Positions 1 to 12,075 of a stretch of DNA of 64,000 nucleotides are shown piece after piece. The notes beneath the pieces are model-generated. The model was not told the DNA's origin and ran no database searches. It saw only the letters and a list, made by a program, of their open reading frames with translations. Position 1 is the stretch's first letter. Every line of letters starts with the position of its first letter. The translations under genes and the position numbers were made by a program. Source of the stretch: Odobenus rosmarus divergens (taxonomy: Eukaryota > Chordata > Mammalia > Carnivora > Odobenidae). Where the stretch lies: positions 90,313-154,312 of the forward strand of contig NW_004450942.1 in assembly GCF_000321225.1 (NCBI RefSeq), written 5' to 3'.

Positions 1-490
1 ATTTCTAAGCCCTATTGTTTCCTAATGCATGGGTTTATATACATAGTAAGCTCATTCTCTTTTTTTTACTTCACACTGTGTCCACAGATGGGACATGCAG
101 AATTATAAAGGGTAAAGTGCCTTAGCAATCATCTGGACTTACCTGCCTGTTTTTGTTTTGTTTTTTTGTTTTGTTTTGTTTACAGAGTAGAATCTCAAAT
201 ACCAGAAAAAAAGGAAAAAGTCGTCTAACTAAAGTCACATAATGGGCAGGTAGCAGGTTCTTGCCTCTCTGTGCAATGACTTCCAAAGATATTCCATTTT
301 TTCCCCTCTCTCCATTCCAGAGATCTGCATTTTCTTTTCCTTCCAGAGTCACCACCACCACTTTTTCTCTTCATATTCTCTCCTATTTCCTCTAAAATTT
401 TGCCAAGAAAAAGGAAGAAGCCAATGACCTCACCTATCCTCCAACTGGGCATCACTGACAAGACTTTGCTCAGGTTTAGGGTAGGTTTTT
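1..490. other. Unassigned AT-rich sequence
   Basis: No coding region or named repeat is recognised. A T-rich, G-interrupted run lies near 150-180. Short open frames overlap on both strands without any family resemblance and are treated as chance. Confidence 0.5.
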
Positions 491-499
491 CCCATGGGG

Positions 500-645
500 G
501 CAGATATTTTCATCTGTTTTCTTCTCTGCTCTATTTCCAGAACCTAGAAGTGGGCCTATTATTTAATAAATACTTAATGATTGAATTATTGAATGAATTA
601 ATGAGTAAATGAAAGAATGGATGGATAAATGAACACATGAATGAA
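500..645 (+). repeat. L2 LINE 3' end with decayed TGAA tail
   Basis: The stretch runs from 'ctctatttccagaacctag' through 'aataaatacttaatga' into degenerate TGAA/TGGA units near 575-650. This order (short 3' UTR motif, 'aataaat', then TGAA repeats) is typical of the L2 3' terminus. The copy is old and has many substitutions. Confidence 0.6.
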
Positions 646-649
646 AGAG

Positions 650-1475
650 GTAGAGGCAGATAGATTTGAGTAGGAATAAAGGATCCACACAAACCCTGGT
701 GAAGCCTTCCAGGCACTAAACCCACCCACCTCTAACAGAAGGGAGAAGGGCAAGGCCCAAACCAGGGCTGACTCTAGAACATACATAAATGCCAGCAAAG
801 AAGGTTGTGACTGGGGCTCATTTCTCTATTGAGCATCCTTTTCTCCTACTGGTATCAATTTCTCCCTTTGCCGAGAAAATCATCTGAACGATTCATTTGA
901 CTCACCTCCTTGTAACAGACACTAATAAACTATTAGACCAAAAGGATGAACCAACCACACTTCCTGGATTGGAAGAGCTTCCCACATGGAGAGGAACTGA
1001 GATCCAAAAACAGACTATCTGTACTCTGACGTCATCAAGACTATGCCTTCTGTCCCCATTTCGGATAAGGCAAGTAATAAATACATACAGTCCTAAGTGC
1101 AAAGGTGGGGAGGGGGTAAGTAAAGAGATGAAAATCTAAGAAGGGTTAGAAAAAAAGAAGCAATATTTAATGTGGGCCTTGAGAGAGGAGTAAAAGTTAA
1201 TGAGATGGACAAGAAAAGATAAAGAGGAAAAAAGCGTTCTAGGCAGAGCACACTCCTTGAACCAAATCACAGACACATGCTCCACACACCTGTTCCTGGC
1301 CCTCTCTCAGTTCCTCCCCGCCAGCCCCAGACTCATGGAATGTCAATGCCATAAGGTAGTTACCAGGGCTGAAACCCAGGATCTGTCATCATCCCCCTTT
1401 TCCTGGTACTCTCCCCATCAACATGTCAGGTCCCCATTTTAGTTTCTAAATCAGTGTCTGATGATAACACCTTTC
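650..1475. other. Unassigned sequence, possible weak L2 traces
   Basis: No gene is seen. A piece near 1165-1250 with 'gcgttctaggcagagc' faintly resembles antisense L2, and 1360-1390 faintly resembles MIR. Neither is strong enough to annotate separately. Confidence 0.35.
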
Positions 1476-1479
1476 TGAA

Positions 1480-2370
1480 TCCCTAGCACCATCCTGGTCC
1501 TTGCTACACTAAACTTTCAAGTTGCCTTCCAATCCATACTGTAGTGAAATCATCTCATTTTAAAATGGACTAATCAATTTGTTTCCCCATTTCAAATATT
1601 TCAAAGGTGTTGTGGACTGAATTGTGACCCTCCCAAATACATAAATTGAAGCCTTAAGCCTCAATATGACTGTATTTGGCAGTAGGGCCTTTACAGAGCT
1701 AATTAAGGTTAAATGAAGTCATAAAGGTGGGTTTCTATATAATAAGAGGAATATGACCGGTATCCATATAAGAAGAGGAAAAGACACCAGGAATGCACAT
1801 ACACAGAGGAAAGGCTATGTGTGGACACAGCAAGAAGGCAGCCATCTGCAAACCAAGTCAGTCTTGATGGCACCTTGATCTTGCACTTTCAGCCTCCAGA
1901 ACTGTAAGAAAATAAATGTCTGTTGTTCAAGCCACCTACTCTGTGGTATTTGTTTTGGCAGCCCTGCCAGACTAACACAAGTAAGTTTCCATGTTTTTTA
2001 TCCAAATGAATCTGACATCCAAACAGTTAATATGGTCAACAAGGCCCTGCATGGTTTGACCCTCACCTGTAATTCCTGCCGCACCTCACACCACGATCCC
2101 CGTACTCTATGGCCTTCAGAAATAGGAGTCCTTTCTACTTCCTTATGTATTCTTGACTTTGCTGACTTGGTCAAATCTCCTGATTATAGGTTATCCGTGC
2201 TATGTTCCTGCCCCTTTCCATTGAACAGGATGGCAATTTCATTCATGTCTGCTTCCTTCACTGGAGTGCGAGCTTCATGAGAGCAGGAACCACACCTGTT
2301 TCTACTATCATGGTATCTTGTGCCTAGCATCTATCTTCATACTTTGGCATGAAGTTGCTGCTAATATTTG
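1480..2370 (+). repeat. L2 LINE fragment split by an LTR
   Basis: Sense L2 sequence is visible at 2030-2370 ('aaggccctgcatggtttgac', later 'gtgcctagcatctatctt'). More degenerate L2-like sequence lies on the other side of the LTR at 1480-1607. The MaLR LTR at 1608-1979 separates the halves, so the LTR entered a pre-existing L2. The 82-codon open frame at 2032-2280 is residual L2 3' sequence, not a gene. Confidence 0.7.
1608..1979 (+). mobile_element. Solo LTR of MLT1-type ERVL-MaLR element
   Basis: The element begins 'tgttgtggactgaattgtga' and ends 'agactaacaca', giving TG...CA-type termini. Internal landmarks of MaLR LTRs are present: 'ggttaaatgaagtcat', 'gcagccatctgcaaacca', 'cctccagaactgtaagaaa' and 'aataaatgtctgttgttca', which holds the polyadenylation signal. 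No internal retroviral region adjoins it. A convincing 5-bp TSD was not found, as expected at this age. Subfamily is not determined. Confidence 0.85.
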
Positions 2371-2640
2371 CAGGATTAACAAACAAGTAAGTATATTAGG
2401 CCAGTGTAATCAGTGAAGAATAGGTGAGTTGGTTAGAGCATAGGATTAGGGGACTAGCTGGAAAGGAGACTAGATGGCTGTGGTTAAGTTGCCATGCTAA
2501 ATAATACTGGTAAAATTTCAGGAGTCTGAAGATACCAAGTGTCACAGAGAGTATAGAGACATTGGATCTCCTTAACATTCCTGGTGAGCATAGCAAATGG
2601 TGTAATTGATTTGAAAAGCTAGCTTAGCTTCATCTTCTTG

Positions 2641-2853
2641 AGCAGGGTTTCTCAACCAGGGATGATTTTTACCTACTGCCCCCAAGGCATATTTGGCAGT
2701 GTCTGAGGTTATTTCTCGGGTGCAGATGCTACCAGCATGCAGTAGGTATAGGCAAAGGATGCTGCTGAACATCCTACACCGCACAAGACAGCCCCCACAA
2801 CAAAGAAATGTCTGGCCTAATGCCAATAATGCCAAGTTTAAGAAACACTACAT
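2641..2853 (+). mobile_element. MER20 (hAT-Charlie non-autonomous DNA transposon)
   Basis: The copy opens 'gcagggtttctcaaccaggg' and closes 'gccaagtttaagaaacacta', which are imperfect complementary ends. The diagnostic internal string 'ggatgctgctgaacatcc' is followed by 'acagcccccacaacaaagaa'. About 210 bp is the usual MER20 size, so this copy is essentially full length but diverged. Confidence 0.85.
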
Positions 2854-2859
2854 TATACA

Positions 2860-3278
2860 AAGTAGAATAGTCATATATTTTATGACATAGCAATTTCACA
2901 CCTAAATACTCAATGCTTCCTTTCACATTTATAAGAGGAGACATTACAAACTGTTTATCTACTCAAAGGGAAAAAAGAACTATATCAAACACCCATTAAT
3001 AGGTGAATAAACCGTGGCATATTCACCCAATAGAATATTATGCTGCAGTCAAAACAAATGAACTTAAAGGGTATATGACAAGTTGGGTGAATCTTAGCAA
3101 CATAATATTAAGTGGAAAAAAATTATACTTTTTTATAAGGTTAAAACCAGTTAAAAGTATACGTTATAGTTTTATAAACTTATAAAAGTATATTTTATAG
3201 ACGTGTAGAGAGGCATCAAAGCTACCAAAAAATAGGAAAGGATTGATGAGCCCAAGATTCAGGATGGTGGTTTTTCAG
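2860..3278 (+). repeat. Old L1 3' region (left part)
   Basis: The sequence contains 'cacccattaataggtgaat' and 'cccaatagaatattatgct' followed by 'gcagtcaaaacaaatgaact', a decayed form of the L1 segment near the end of ORF2 and the 3' UTR. A SINE interrupts it after 3278 and similar sequence resumes at 3498. Any open frame is relic. Confidence 0.75.
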
Positions 3279-3486
3279 GGTTTTTTGTGGTTTTTTTTTT
3301 TTAGATTTTATTTATTTATTTGTCAGAGAGAGAGAGAGAGAGCACAAGCAGGGGGAGCAGCAGACAGAGGAAGAAGCAGGCTCCCCACTAAGCAAGGAGC
3401 CCGATGTGGAACTCAGTCCCAGGATCCTGGGATCATGACCTGAGCCAAAGGCAAATGGTTAACTGACTGAGCCACCCAGGCATCCC
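3279..3486 (-). mobile_element. CAN/SINEC element, full length
   Basis: Antisense tRNA-Lys-derived carnivore SINE. Read on + it runs: T-rich tail, 'agattttatttatttattt', (GA)n, 'aagcaggctccccactaagc', 'gatcatgacctgagcc', 'gactgagccacccagg'. The tRNA-like head with the pol III A and B boxes lies at the 3486 end. Flanking 11-bp direct repeats 'tggtttttcag' at 3268-3278 and 3487-3497 are the TSD and fix the boundaries. The tail contains a G-rich interruption (3279-3290). Confidence 0.95.
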
Positions 3487-3497
3487 TGGTTTTTCAG

Positions 3498-3680
3498 TTT
3501 TAAAATGACAAGGGGATATAGTGGGGTGGATGTCATATGGTTAATGTAGGTTAAAGGGTTAGCTTTTGCTTGGGATGGTAAGTTTGCAGGTGCTTATTCT
3601 ATTATTAAAAATCATGATATAGATATAAAAGCCGATCATGCACAGATTAATAATAAGAGTGTGTTGTGAATCAAAGAATA
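3498..3680 (+). repeat. Old L1 3' region (right part)
   Basis: Continuation of the L1 copy cut by the SINE: 'gacaaggggatatagtgggg' and 'gcaggtgcttattctatt' fit degenerate L1 3' UTR sequence. The end is not sharply defined. Confidence 0.45.
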
Positions 3681-4915
3681 AGATAAAATCCGTTCCAACT
3701 CAAGACCAATTTAAAAGGAGAAAGTTCTCAGATATAGACTGGTGGTTCTCATAGAATGCTGTTAACAACTGCCTTGCTATAAGGAAGAGCCCTTTATATG
3801 ATTTAAATTGGTCTTTTTCTATGATGTCATTTGAAAAAGAACATCTGCCTCTAAAATAAAATAAATGAAAAGTTTGAAAACACTGCTGAAAGTGAGAAGT
3901 CACTGAGTGTTGTAAAAAGGAGGCTGCAATATCCTAAGATCTGGGACATGAAAAATCACACACTATAAAAAGGAGGCCCTTCTAAGTGATGTTCACATTT
4001 CAAAGAAGAGGGTAATAGTAGACTCCAAAGAAATGACTCACAAATGGCATAAACTTAAAAACTAACTACAAGAAAGAAAGGGAAAGAAAATACCTTAAGG
4101 TACCTCCACCCCAATCACAGCATGGAAGTAAAAAGAGACTGGAAGAGCCAGAAACACACATATAGTCAAATCCCTAGTAATGCAGTGCTTTAAAATACCA
4201 ACATATAAAGAAGCTAGAATCCAGCCTCCCTGCCTGCCTGCCTGCTCTCTTGCCGTTCTCTATGTTTACAAAAGTCATTAGAGTCAAAGCCTGTACAAGG
4301 AGGGTGGGCACAGTGAGGAAGATGGTGTCCCAGAAGGTTTGAGAAATTGATTCCAAAAATGGAGATTGAGCACTAAAATACAGGAGATGCCATTGGCAGG
4401 TATGCGGGGTGGGGGAAGCTCATGGGTAGCCTTGCTGTCTCCCATTTTGTATTAAAGTGATGGAAGAAAATGGTCATTGAACTGCCTCGGATTTGTTTAC
4501 AAAAAACAATGAAGGTGTTAATGGCAACCTAAGGAAAATGCTAGAACTGAGGGCTGGATGTGGCTTGTTGAGGGGTCTTGCAACCACAAATATCTTAGGC
4601 TAATACTCAAAAACACCAAGAAAATTTATCAGCTAGTTGGGAAGAGTTTGACAGTAGACTTGGAAGAATAGTGGAAAATAGACCACCAACTGATATGTTT
4701 TCTATCTAATTGTTCTTTCTTCATAGAGTTTACCTAAAAAGATTCCATTAATAATAAGCTGTTATTTCTTTCTGTAACAACTTTACTAAGAACAGATTAC
4801 TCCCCCAAAATTGGGAGAGGAGAAAGTTGAGATTTTGTGTCGCCCCTTTCCCCGTGAACAATCAGAAAACTCTGGAAATGCTTATCCTCTTGTAAATAAC
4901 AATGAAAGATACACA
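3681..4915. other. Unassigned sequence with a short CTGC repeat
   Basis: No gene or named repeat recognised. A four-unit CTGC run sits at 4230-4245. The rest is AT-rich single-copy-looking sequence. Confidence 0.5.
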
Positions 4916-4919
4916 TAGC

Positions 4920-5125
4920 TCACATTCATCCAAAGTCTACTTTGGGCCAGATGCATTCTATAAATCATCTTATTTAGTGCTTTCAAGAGTGATGAAAAAT
5001 AGGTATCATCCTTCTTGTTGAAATGAAGGGATAGAGGCTCAGAAAGGTTAACGGACTTATCTAGAGCCACAAAGAGTGGGAGTAGAGATTTATAGTCAGT
5101 CTTATCTTGAACTTCATTAATCCTC
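4920..5125 (-). repeat. MIR SINE, antisense
   Basis: The reverse MIR signature is clear: 'ctactttgggccagatgcat', then 'catcttatttagtgcttt', then 'gatagaggctcagaaaggtt', corresponding to the inverted Pol III-head-to-LINE-tail order. It is an ancient tRNA-derived SINE copy, heavily substituted. Confidence 0.8.
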
Positions 5126-5329
5126 ATATATAAGCCTTGCAGCCTATGTATCACCATTCCCATATTATAGATAACACTAGTTTAAATCCATGCATAGAGT
5201 TCTGTGTTCTTTTCACCTACTTAAACTTTTTCCTTTAGTAATATCTGAGGTTTCTAAATATCACCTTTGTCATATAATAACTACAACATGAATATTTGAA
5301 AAGCCATTGTAGTTTACAAATGTTTTTAT

Positions 5330-5480
5330 GCACCCTTATTTTCCATCTCCTCAACAGTCAAAGAGAACATTATTTTTTCTCCCAATTTTATAGATATGGA
5401 CACTGAAATTCACAGTAGTTCAAGGAAGAGCTCAAATTACACAGTAAAGGTCATGACTGGAACCTGGCCCAGAGGCAAAT
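5330..5480 (-). repeat. Probable MIR fragment, antisense
   Basis: 'ccaattttatagatatggac' with 'actgaaattcacagtagttc' and 'atgactggaacctggcc' follow the middle of an inverted MIR. More diverged than the copy at 4.9 kb, so the assignment is tentative. Confidence 0.55.
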
Positions 5481-6264
5481 GATGATGCTATAGGGAAAAA
5501 ATAATACCAGTTCAATGTATTGTTACAGTAAGTCCTCTAGCACATACCCCTGGAGACAAGCTGGGGAACTGACACTATATGATCATGCTGAACAGGCAGG
5601 CATGAACAGTAACTGACCAGTGTTTTTCTGGATTTAAATGTTTAGTTGGTAGTCAGACAGGAGTGAAATGATTAGAGATGTAAGAACAATAAGAAGATCA
5701 GTTGTCAATGAGGTCGCCTAGTAGGTACTATTCTGGGCTTTCCAATTGCCATGAGTTTCTAGGATTCTGTCAGTCCCCCAATTCTGTCTCTGGACCCTGT
5801 CAAGCTGTGAGCCTGCTTGCAAAGGATCATAAATTAAAGAAAACCACTTCGGGACCTACTCCCATGGATTCCTCCTCCCTCCCCATCCTCTATCGGAGAG
5901 CACTGGAAAACAATCTGCACTGATAGCCTGCTGCTTGGACAAGAACAGGGCCACATGCAAACACGCCAGGCAAATGCTCCATGGCTGGCACACGCAGCCC
6001 AGGACCATCTGCTGAGATGGCTTCCAGCCTGCTGAGAAGATAGTGAGCTAGCTCCCTTGAGACAAAGAAGCTAAAAATGAGCTTGTAAAGTCTTTGTCAA
6101 ACTAAATCTAATAATTTGTCTCCCAATCTTCCTAAACAAAGAATAATGAATTGTACCTTACTGCATTATCCTTCTGCATTTCAGAGCCCTCTGCACTCTG
6201 ATTTTCTGTTCTCTGATTAGCCTTTTTGACTTCTGACTGCTAGTGTTTTAATGGGATTTATAAG
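5481..6264. other. Unassigned sequence
   Basis: No gene, RNA or repeat family recognised. The 73-codon open frame at 5702-5923 has no visible domain and no neighbouring exon-like signal. Confidence 0.5.
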
Positions 6265-6365
6265 TTCTTTGAAAGGTGGGGCACCATCTTTCCTTTCATT
6301 ATCTACCTAGAGTAGTATCCAACACATAGCAGCTGCTTAATAAACGTGACAGGTAAATGAATATA
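6265..6365 (+). repeat. L2 3' end fragment
   Basis: 'ctagagtagtatccaacaca' is followed by 'tagcagctgcttaataaacg', matching the L2 terminal motif of the form 'cacatagtaggtgctcaataaa'. Confidence 0.65.
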
Positions 6366-6518
6366 ATATGATCACTTAGTACAGCAGAAGATATCAATAC
6401 TGAGCCTATTTCAGACTAAATACCTTAACTTTAAAAGAGAATGAGTAAGAATTGGTAGCAATGCTAAGATTTCTTAAAACATCACTTTCTTCTAATTTTA
6501 GAGAATGCACAGTCTCTA

Positions 6519-6714
6519 TTTTTTTTAAAGATTTTATTTATTTATTTGACAGAGAGAGACACACTGAGAGAGGGAACAAAAGCAGGGGGAGTGGGAGAGG
6601 GAGAAGCAGGCTTCCTGCCGAGCAGGGAGCCCGATGCGGGGCTCGATCCCAGGACCCTGGGATCATGACCTGAGCTGAAGGCAGACGCTTAACGACTGAG
6701 CCACCCAGGTGCCC
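6519..6714 (-). mobile_element. CAN/SINEC element, full length
   Basis: Antisense copy. 'aaagattttatttatttattt' is shown on + at the tail side, and the tRNA-like head 'aacgactgagccacccaggt' ends at 6714. The body matches the arctoid-type consensus closely, including 'gcggggctcgatcccaggac'. The flanks share only a short 'tctat/tctac' motif, so the TSD is imperfect. A 93-codon antisense open frame across it is repeat-derived. Confidence 0.93.
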
Positions 6715-6719
6715 TCTAC

Positions 6720-7470
6720 CTATGTATTTTTGGTGGGAATAACGGGGACTGCCAGGCATCCAAGTTACTTTTCTAAATTTGGAGAATCCCAAAAGAGAGA
6801 CAGGTAGGAGTTGGGACATGGGGGGGATGGGTCAGTTCATGGTACAGACCCAAGAATTAGGGTACCCAGTCAGATGTCCCCAACAAGGACTTGGCATATT
6901 AAAGAAACACCAAATACCCAGCCACAGTAAAAATATTTCCAAGGTGATGGCAGCTGGCAATAAGAGATTCAAAACTCTTGTGATGATATCACCGTGAGTG
7001 TCCTGTAGTAGACAAAGATTAATGGAGGAGATGCCAGCAATAGCATTTTAAGTGAATTAATGAAGACTGTTTACTTAGAGGGATCATATGCATATCTGTT
7101 TTCTGGGTATATCTTGGTTCTGGTCCATTTTGCAAACCTCTTCTTCCCACTGACTCTATGTACTATGCAATGGCCTTCCAAGGGATCCCCTTTCAGTGTC
7201 ATTTAATCAAATTTGGTTTCACTGATTCACACATAAGAGCATACTTTGGTAGAGGGAGTATTGCCAATAAGCAGTTAGAGTTGCTTGGTTTCCTATGAGG
7301 TAATATATGCTTTGGAGAGGAAGTAAAGGAAAACTGTAGTATGTGGTGCTTGAGAAAGTTTTACCTAGCAGCCTGGTAGCATGAGACAATCAGGCGTTAT
7401 ATGCAGTAATTTCTTCGCTTATGCACAAACCCTGGATGACTTTGACACAGGGCCCAGTTACATCATTCAT
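6720..7470. other. Unassigned sequence
   Basis: Nothing recognised. Moderately AT-rich with no long open frame. Confidence 0.5.
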
Positions 7471-7474
7471 TTTT

Positions 7475-9170
7475 TTCTTTCCTCAACAACTATTAATTGA
7501 GTACCCACCTTGTGGTATGATCTATGCTAGGTGCTCAAGAAGTGAGAATAAGGTTTGAGATCCCAGCCTTCAAAGGTTAAGAATGTGGGTCCTGAGATCC
7601 AGCCGCCTGGGCTTGCATACTGATGTTATCACTTCCAGCTCTAAGATCTTAGGCAATCAACTTAACCTCTCTGTGCCTGTCCCATCTGTCCAAATAGTAT
7701 TAACAAGATCTGCCACATACCACTGTTGCAATAATTTTTAATAATACTACCACATATACTGGTTGATTTAATTCATTTAATACTAACATGTGAAGCTCTT
7801 AAAACAGTGCCTCATATAAAAAAACATTCAGTAAATGTTAGTAGTTGCCGTTATAAATTTATTATTAGCAGAATGATAAATGTTGGTAACAGAAAAGTCA
7901 ATAGGGAAACATTCTACAACTTGAAAAGTGCCATAAGCAAGGATATGCAGAAACACATTGAAAGGAAAACTTAGGAAAATCATCCCAAAGCAAGCAATGT
8001 CCAAGCTAAGACATGAATGGTGAATGAGAACAACTAGCTTGAGTGGGAATGGTCAAGGCAAAAGGAAAAAATGTGCAGAGTTCCAAAGGATCAAGAGGCC
8101 ACATCAGGTTGACAGGCATGAACTACATTCAGAATGGGTACAGTAAAAGCCAGATGGTAAATGCGGTGGTGGGGTAGAACAACAGAATAGTGGGCCATAA
8201 AGCTGGAAAGGTAAGCAGGAGCTAAAATCATGTTGAAGACCATGCCCAAGAACCATGAACATTCACTCCAGAATTTTAAGCCAAGGGGAGTTATTATCAG
8301 ATTTTCACTTCAGTAAAAACAGTGGACACAGTCTGGAGAACTGTTGGGAGACTCAGGAGTAGTGATTCAACTAATATTTCACTAATGGAGTCAAGTTATG
8401 TTGATGAAGAGTGGGAGAGGATTAGGGGGATCTTGTTGATTGAGAAGTGATAGGTATTTAAGATATATTTGGGGAACAGAGTAAAGAGACCTTCGTGATC
8501 TATTCAAAGTGAGAAGAGAACAGGAAAGGGAGAAATCACACATAAAATCCCAGATTCCCTCACAGACCATGTGGTAAAGCGGAGGGAAGGAGCAGATTCC
8601 GCGTTAAGGAAAATGAAAGGTAAATTTGTTTGGGGACAATGGATTTTCAGGTGCCCTGGGCACACCTAGTTAATTCCAGTAGGATTTTGAATATATGGGT
8701 TTCAAGATGAGGAGAGAAGTTTGAGCTGGTGATTTAGAAATGAATTTCAATAACAGAGAGAGAATTGAAGACTTCATTCAAGAATAATATGTTGATTGAG
8801 AAGACAGCCTAGAAGGTTCAGCAAAGCCAATTTAAAGGAGCAGAGGATTAGAAGAAGCCAAGAAAAGGCAGCAATGTGGAATCCAAAATGGAGAGATTTT
8901 TAAAACAAGGTAGTCATCAACAGTGTGGAATGCTTCAGAAAGCTCAAACAAGATTAAAAATGGAAACTCAATCGATACAGTGGTAGCCAGTTAGAAAACC
9001 AGTTTCACTGGTGCTGAAGATGCAAAAGCCAGGTGAATAATGGTTTGAGGAGGAGTAAATGCAAGATGAGGAAGTTGAGACAAGGAATATTGACAATAAC
9101 TTTGAGCATTTTGGCTGTAAAGAATAGGACAAATACAATAGTATTTGAAGGAAGGAATGGGATGGAAGAA
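7475..9170 (-). repeat. Long L2 LINE fragment, antisense, with nested MIR
   Basis: Antisense L2 begins as the inverted 3' terminus ('actattaattgagtacccac', 'gatctatgctaggtgctcaa') and extends toward the reverse-transcriptase region. Around 8930-9120, 'ggaatgcttcagaaagctca' and 'gaggaagttgagacaaggaa' match the inverted part of L2 that encodes the catalytic domain. The copy is eroded and encodes nothing intact. The MIR at 7576-7860 interrupts it. Confidence 0.75.
7576..7860 (+). repeat. MIR SINE, near full length
   Basis: In sense order: 'gttaagaatgtgggtcctga', 'ccgcctgggcttgcatac', 'gcaatcaacttaacctctct', 'ctcttaaaacagtgcctca', 'cattcagtaaatgttagtag'. It therefore spans tRNA-like head, core and LINE-like tail, with a small AT-rich insertion near 7740-7780. 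It lies inside antisense L2. Confidence 0.88.
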
Positions 9171-9174
9171 AGAT

Positions 9175-9710
9175 AGTTACTTGATTTGTCCCTTGTTTTC
9201 CTACAATTTTTTCTTTGACAAAGAATATACTTATGCCAAGTCCAGCCATTGTTCAAAGACATTGTATAAGCTATGTTCAAACATAGTTAGAGGGCCACAT
9301 AGAAAAAAAAAACCCAAGTCTATCTTTGGCCCAGAATGGTGATCTGGAATACATCATGACTTTGCAGACCTAAGGCTTTTAAATTCCTGTATATCCATAA
9401 TGCATTTTAAATCCTTAGGTATTTATTTTATTAATTTTAGTACAGATGATTTATTATGACAGCCATCTACAAAGTTTCCTCAGCTTATACTTCTTTTATA
9501 TTTTTGTCATCATTTGACAATGGGATGCCAAAATATTTGATTATAAAATACATATTTTGATGTTTCTTGTTACATGTGACATGTTATTTTCCTTCATGTT
9601 CCCTACATTTTAATTTTATTATTAGTATGTGTTTGTGCTTCAATATTTTGAAGCCAGATGATTTAGTCTGATGAAACCCATGAAACCCATGTTCTGGGAG
9701 TAATTAGACA
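9175..9710. other. Unassigned AT-rich sequence
   Basis: No gene or repeat family recognised. A 10-bp tandem duplication of 'atgaaaccc' type occurs near 9672-9692. Confidence 0.5.
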
Positions 9711-9711
9711 T

Positions 9712-9857
9712 TTATATATATTATATATAAATATATATATATACACACATATATATACATATATACATTTATATATAATATATATAATATATAATTATAT
9801 ATAAATGTATATAACATAATAATATACTATTTATTATATATATTATATATTAATGTA
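9712..9857. repeat. TA-rich low-complexity tract with a 20-bp inverted repeat
   Basis: Almost pure A/T with short TA and TATATAA units and a 'acacacatat' island. Within it, 9760-9779 and 9794-9813 are perfect reverse complements separated by 14 bases, so the tract can form a hairpin or cruciform. Confidence 0.9.
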
Positions 9858-11844
9858 ATTTAAAATTATTTTTTATTGATTAAATACACCAATGGCATTG
9901 CCTTTTGGACAGATTAAATGAATAAAATCCATCCAAACTTATTACAGAGGATATTTCCAAGAAAAAAACAAAAAAATAGGTTGAGACTTTACCATCTGGG
10001 AGTGTATTTAAAAATTAACTTCTGGCAAATTTATCAAGGTAAACAGCTAGATCAATCATCTTTTTTTCTGGAAATGGCAGCAAATGACATCTATTTGCAT
10101 CTGACATATGAATTTAACTTCATATGGTAAGACTTTCAGGAGCTTTCTCTTTTATCAGAACAGGATACTAGCTCAGAAGGCCCAGTGTTGAGATAATGAA
10201 TCCTTTTTGAGATTGCTGGACAAAAAGCTGGATCTCCTAGACAGAAGTTTCCATCTCTAAATTCAATGAGTAAGGCATACTAGCTCAACCACCTCTATTT
10301 CCGGAAAGGCTTTAAAAAGTTTGAATGCACTTTTTTAGTTAATTAAAATGTTCTGGTACTAGTGCAAAGAAGTTTTGGAAAACCAACGTCTTAATTCATA
10401 AATTAAATATGGGAAAAAGTTAATTACACAATCTCGGTGGAGCATATATACAGGTATTCATTGTAAAATTCTTTCAACTGTACTATATGTCTAAATATTT
10501 TTGAAATTAGGCATTGGAAAAATATAAGAAGTCTGAGACTGGCATAAATACAACTGTTAAACTATTAAGGTAACCACTAACAAAATGTAAATATATAGTT
10601 GAAATTCCAAATTAGCAGGAAATAAAAAGTATTATTAATCAAAGTATAAAAAAAGAGACATAAAAGAATATGGAGAAAATAAGACAATGTACCACAATAA
10701 TGTTGAATGGCTGCATCCTTTTATTAAGACAAAATAATAGCTGGCTATATGATGCCTAAAGTAAATACAACCACAATGACAGGTAAAAAAAAAGTTTCAA
10801 ACAATAAAGGAATAAAGAAAAAGAAATCTTCAATAATTCTACAAAAACTGGAATTATTTAAACATGTGGGTTTCTTTTGAATCCAAACCAAGAAGGGATT
10901 AATTCCTTCTGTCTTTATAAATGTTTCACTTTTTTTTTTCTTCTTCTTCTTTAAGCAAGTTATGAATCAAGTTGAGGACAATACCAAGCAGTAACTTAAA
11001 AGGCTGGAGTTAAAAGCCTTGATTTACTCTCTAGTGAATTTTATGGGCTTTGGTGTATTTCTCTTTGGAACTGGGTTTCCTTTCTCTGCATCCTCTACTA
11101 TGAAGTGTTGTGCCTTAAATCTCAAAGGGAGCAACACATTTTCTTTTCTTTTCTTTTTTTTTTTTTTTAAGGACTTCTGACACTTTATATTTAGGATTTT
11201 AACAGCTTTCATGCTATAGCACACTGATTTAACAAGGGCTCAGTCCTTCTACCAACCCAGAAGACTGGGGATAATCCCATGTTATTGGACACCAAAAACA
11301 ACCAAATGAGAGGTGGAAGACCCAGGCAAGTGGCTCTTTTGCTTACAAGGTATCATACAACTGCCAAAGAACTTGCGATACCACAGGCACCCTCACCAAC
11401 AACCTCAACAAAACCAGCGCTCTGCAAGTCTCTCCGCACCTGACCATACCAATCAATGCCATGAGAGCTGTGTGGGATCAGGTTAGTTAACACCCAATCC
11501 TGTAAACCAACAAACAAAAATAGGTAACACTGACAGTGGGTGCCTGCGAAAACCTTTCACTCTAGAATACATGGAACTGTTAAATGATAAAATATAGTTC
11601 AGATATCAGGATAAATGTAACATACATCTGCTCATAAATCTTGATGATGTACTAATAGAGGGAAAAGAAACAGCACTAATCCATTTTTAGTGGGTATCAT
11701 GTGTTGCTCTTAAAAAAATAAAAGAGACAATAGTCAAAACATCTAAGACAAGATGACTTCTCAAGATTTATCAAGATTCAAGGAATATTCAAGTACTAAT
11801 AATTATTTTCTGTACCAAAAACAAAACATAAAAAATATTTATAT
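9858..11844. other. Unassigned AT-rich sequence
   Basis: No coding region supported. Homopolymer T runs occur near 10929-10939 and 11157-11168. The 70-codon open frame at 9918-10130 has no recognisable motif. Confidence 0.5.
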
Positions 11845-12075
11845 GTTTATGCCAGATGCTATACTGATTTAGAAAGATTGTGTCATTTGGTCTTAGTGGC
11901 CTTCCCATCAGTGAATAAGCCTGATTATTCTCTTTTTACAAAGGAGGAAGCTGAGGCTCTGAGTGCCTCAAGAATGGACTTTTTTGTGTGTGACCCTAGG
12001 AAGTATTAGAGCCAGAACATAGAGGGGGATTCTATTTGACACCAATCCAGTAATTTTTCCCACCAAGCTGTACAG
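11845..12075 (-). repeat. MIR SINE, antisense
   Basis: 'tttatgccagatgctatact', 'aaaggaggaagctgaggctc' and 'agtattagagccagaacata' follow the inverted MIR order. Diverged but long enough to be confident. Confidence 0.78.

Noticed and set aside
1608..1979. Provirus with internal genes
   Set aside because: Only a single MaLR LTR is visible; L2 sequence lies directly on both sides.
6538..6819. 93-codon antisense frame
   Set aside because: Mostly the SINE read on its sense strand; not a gene.
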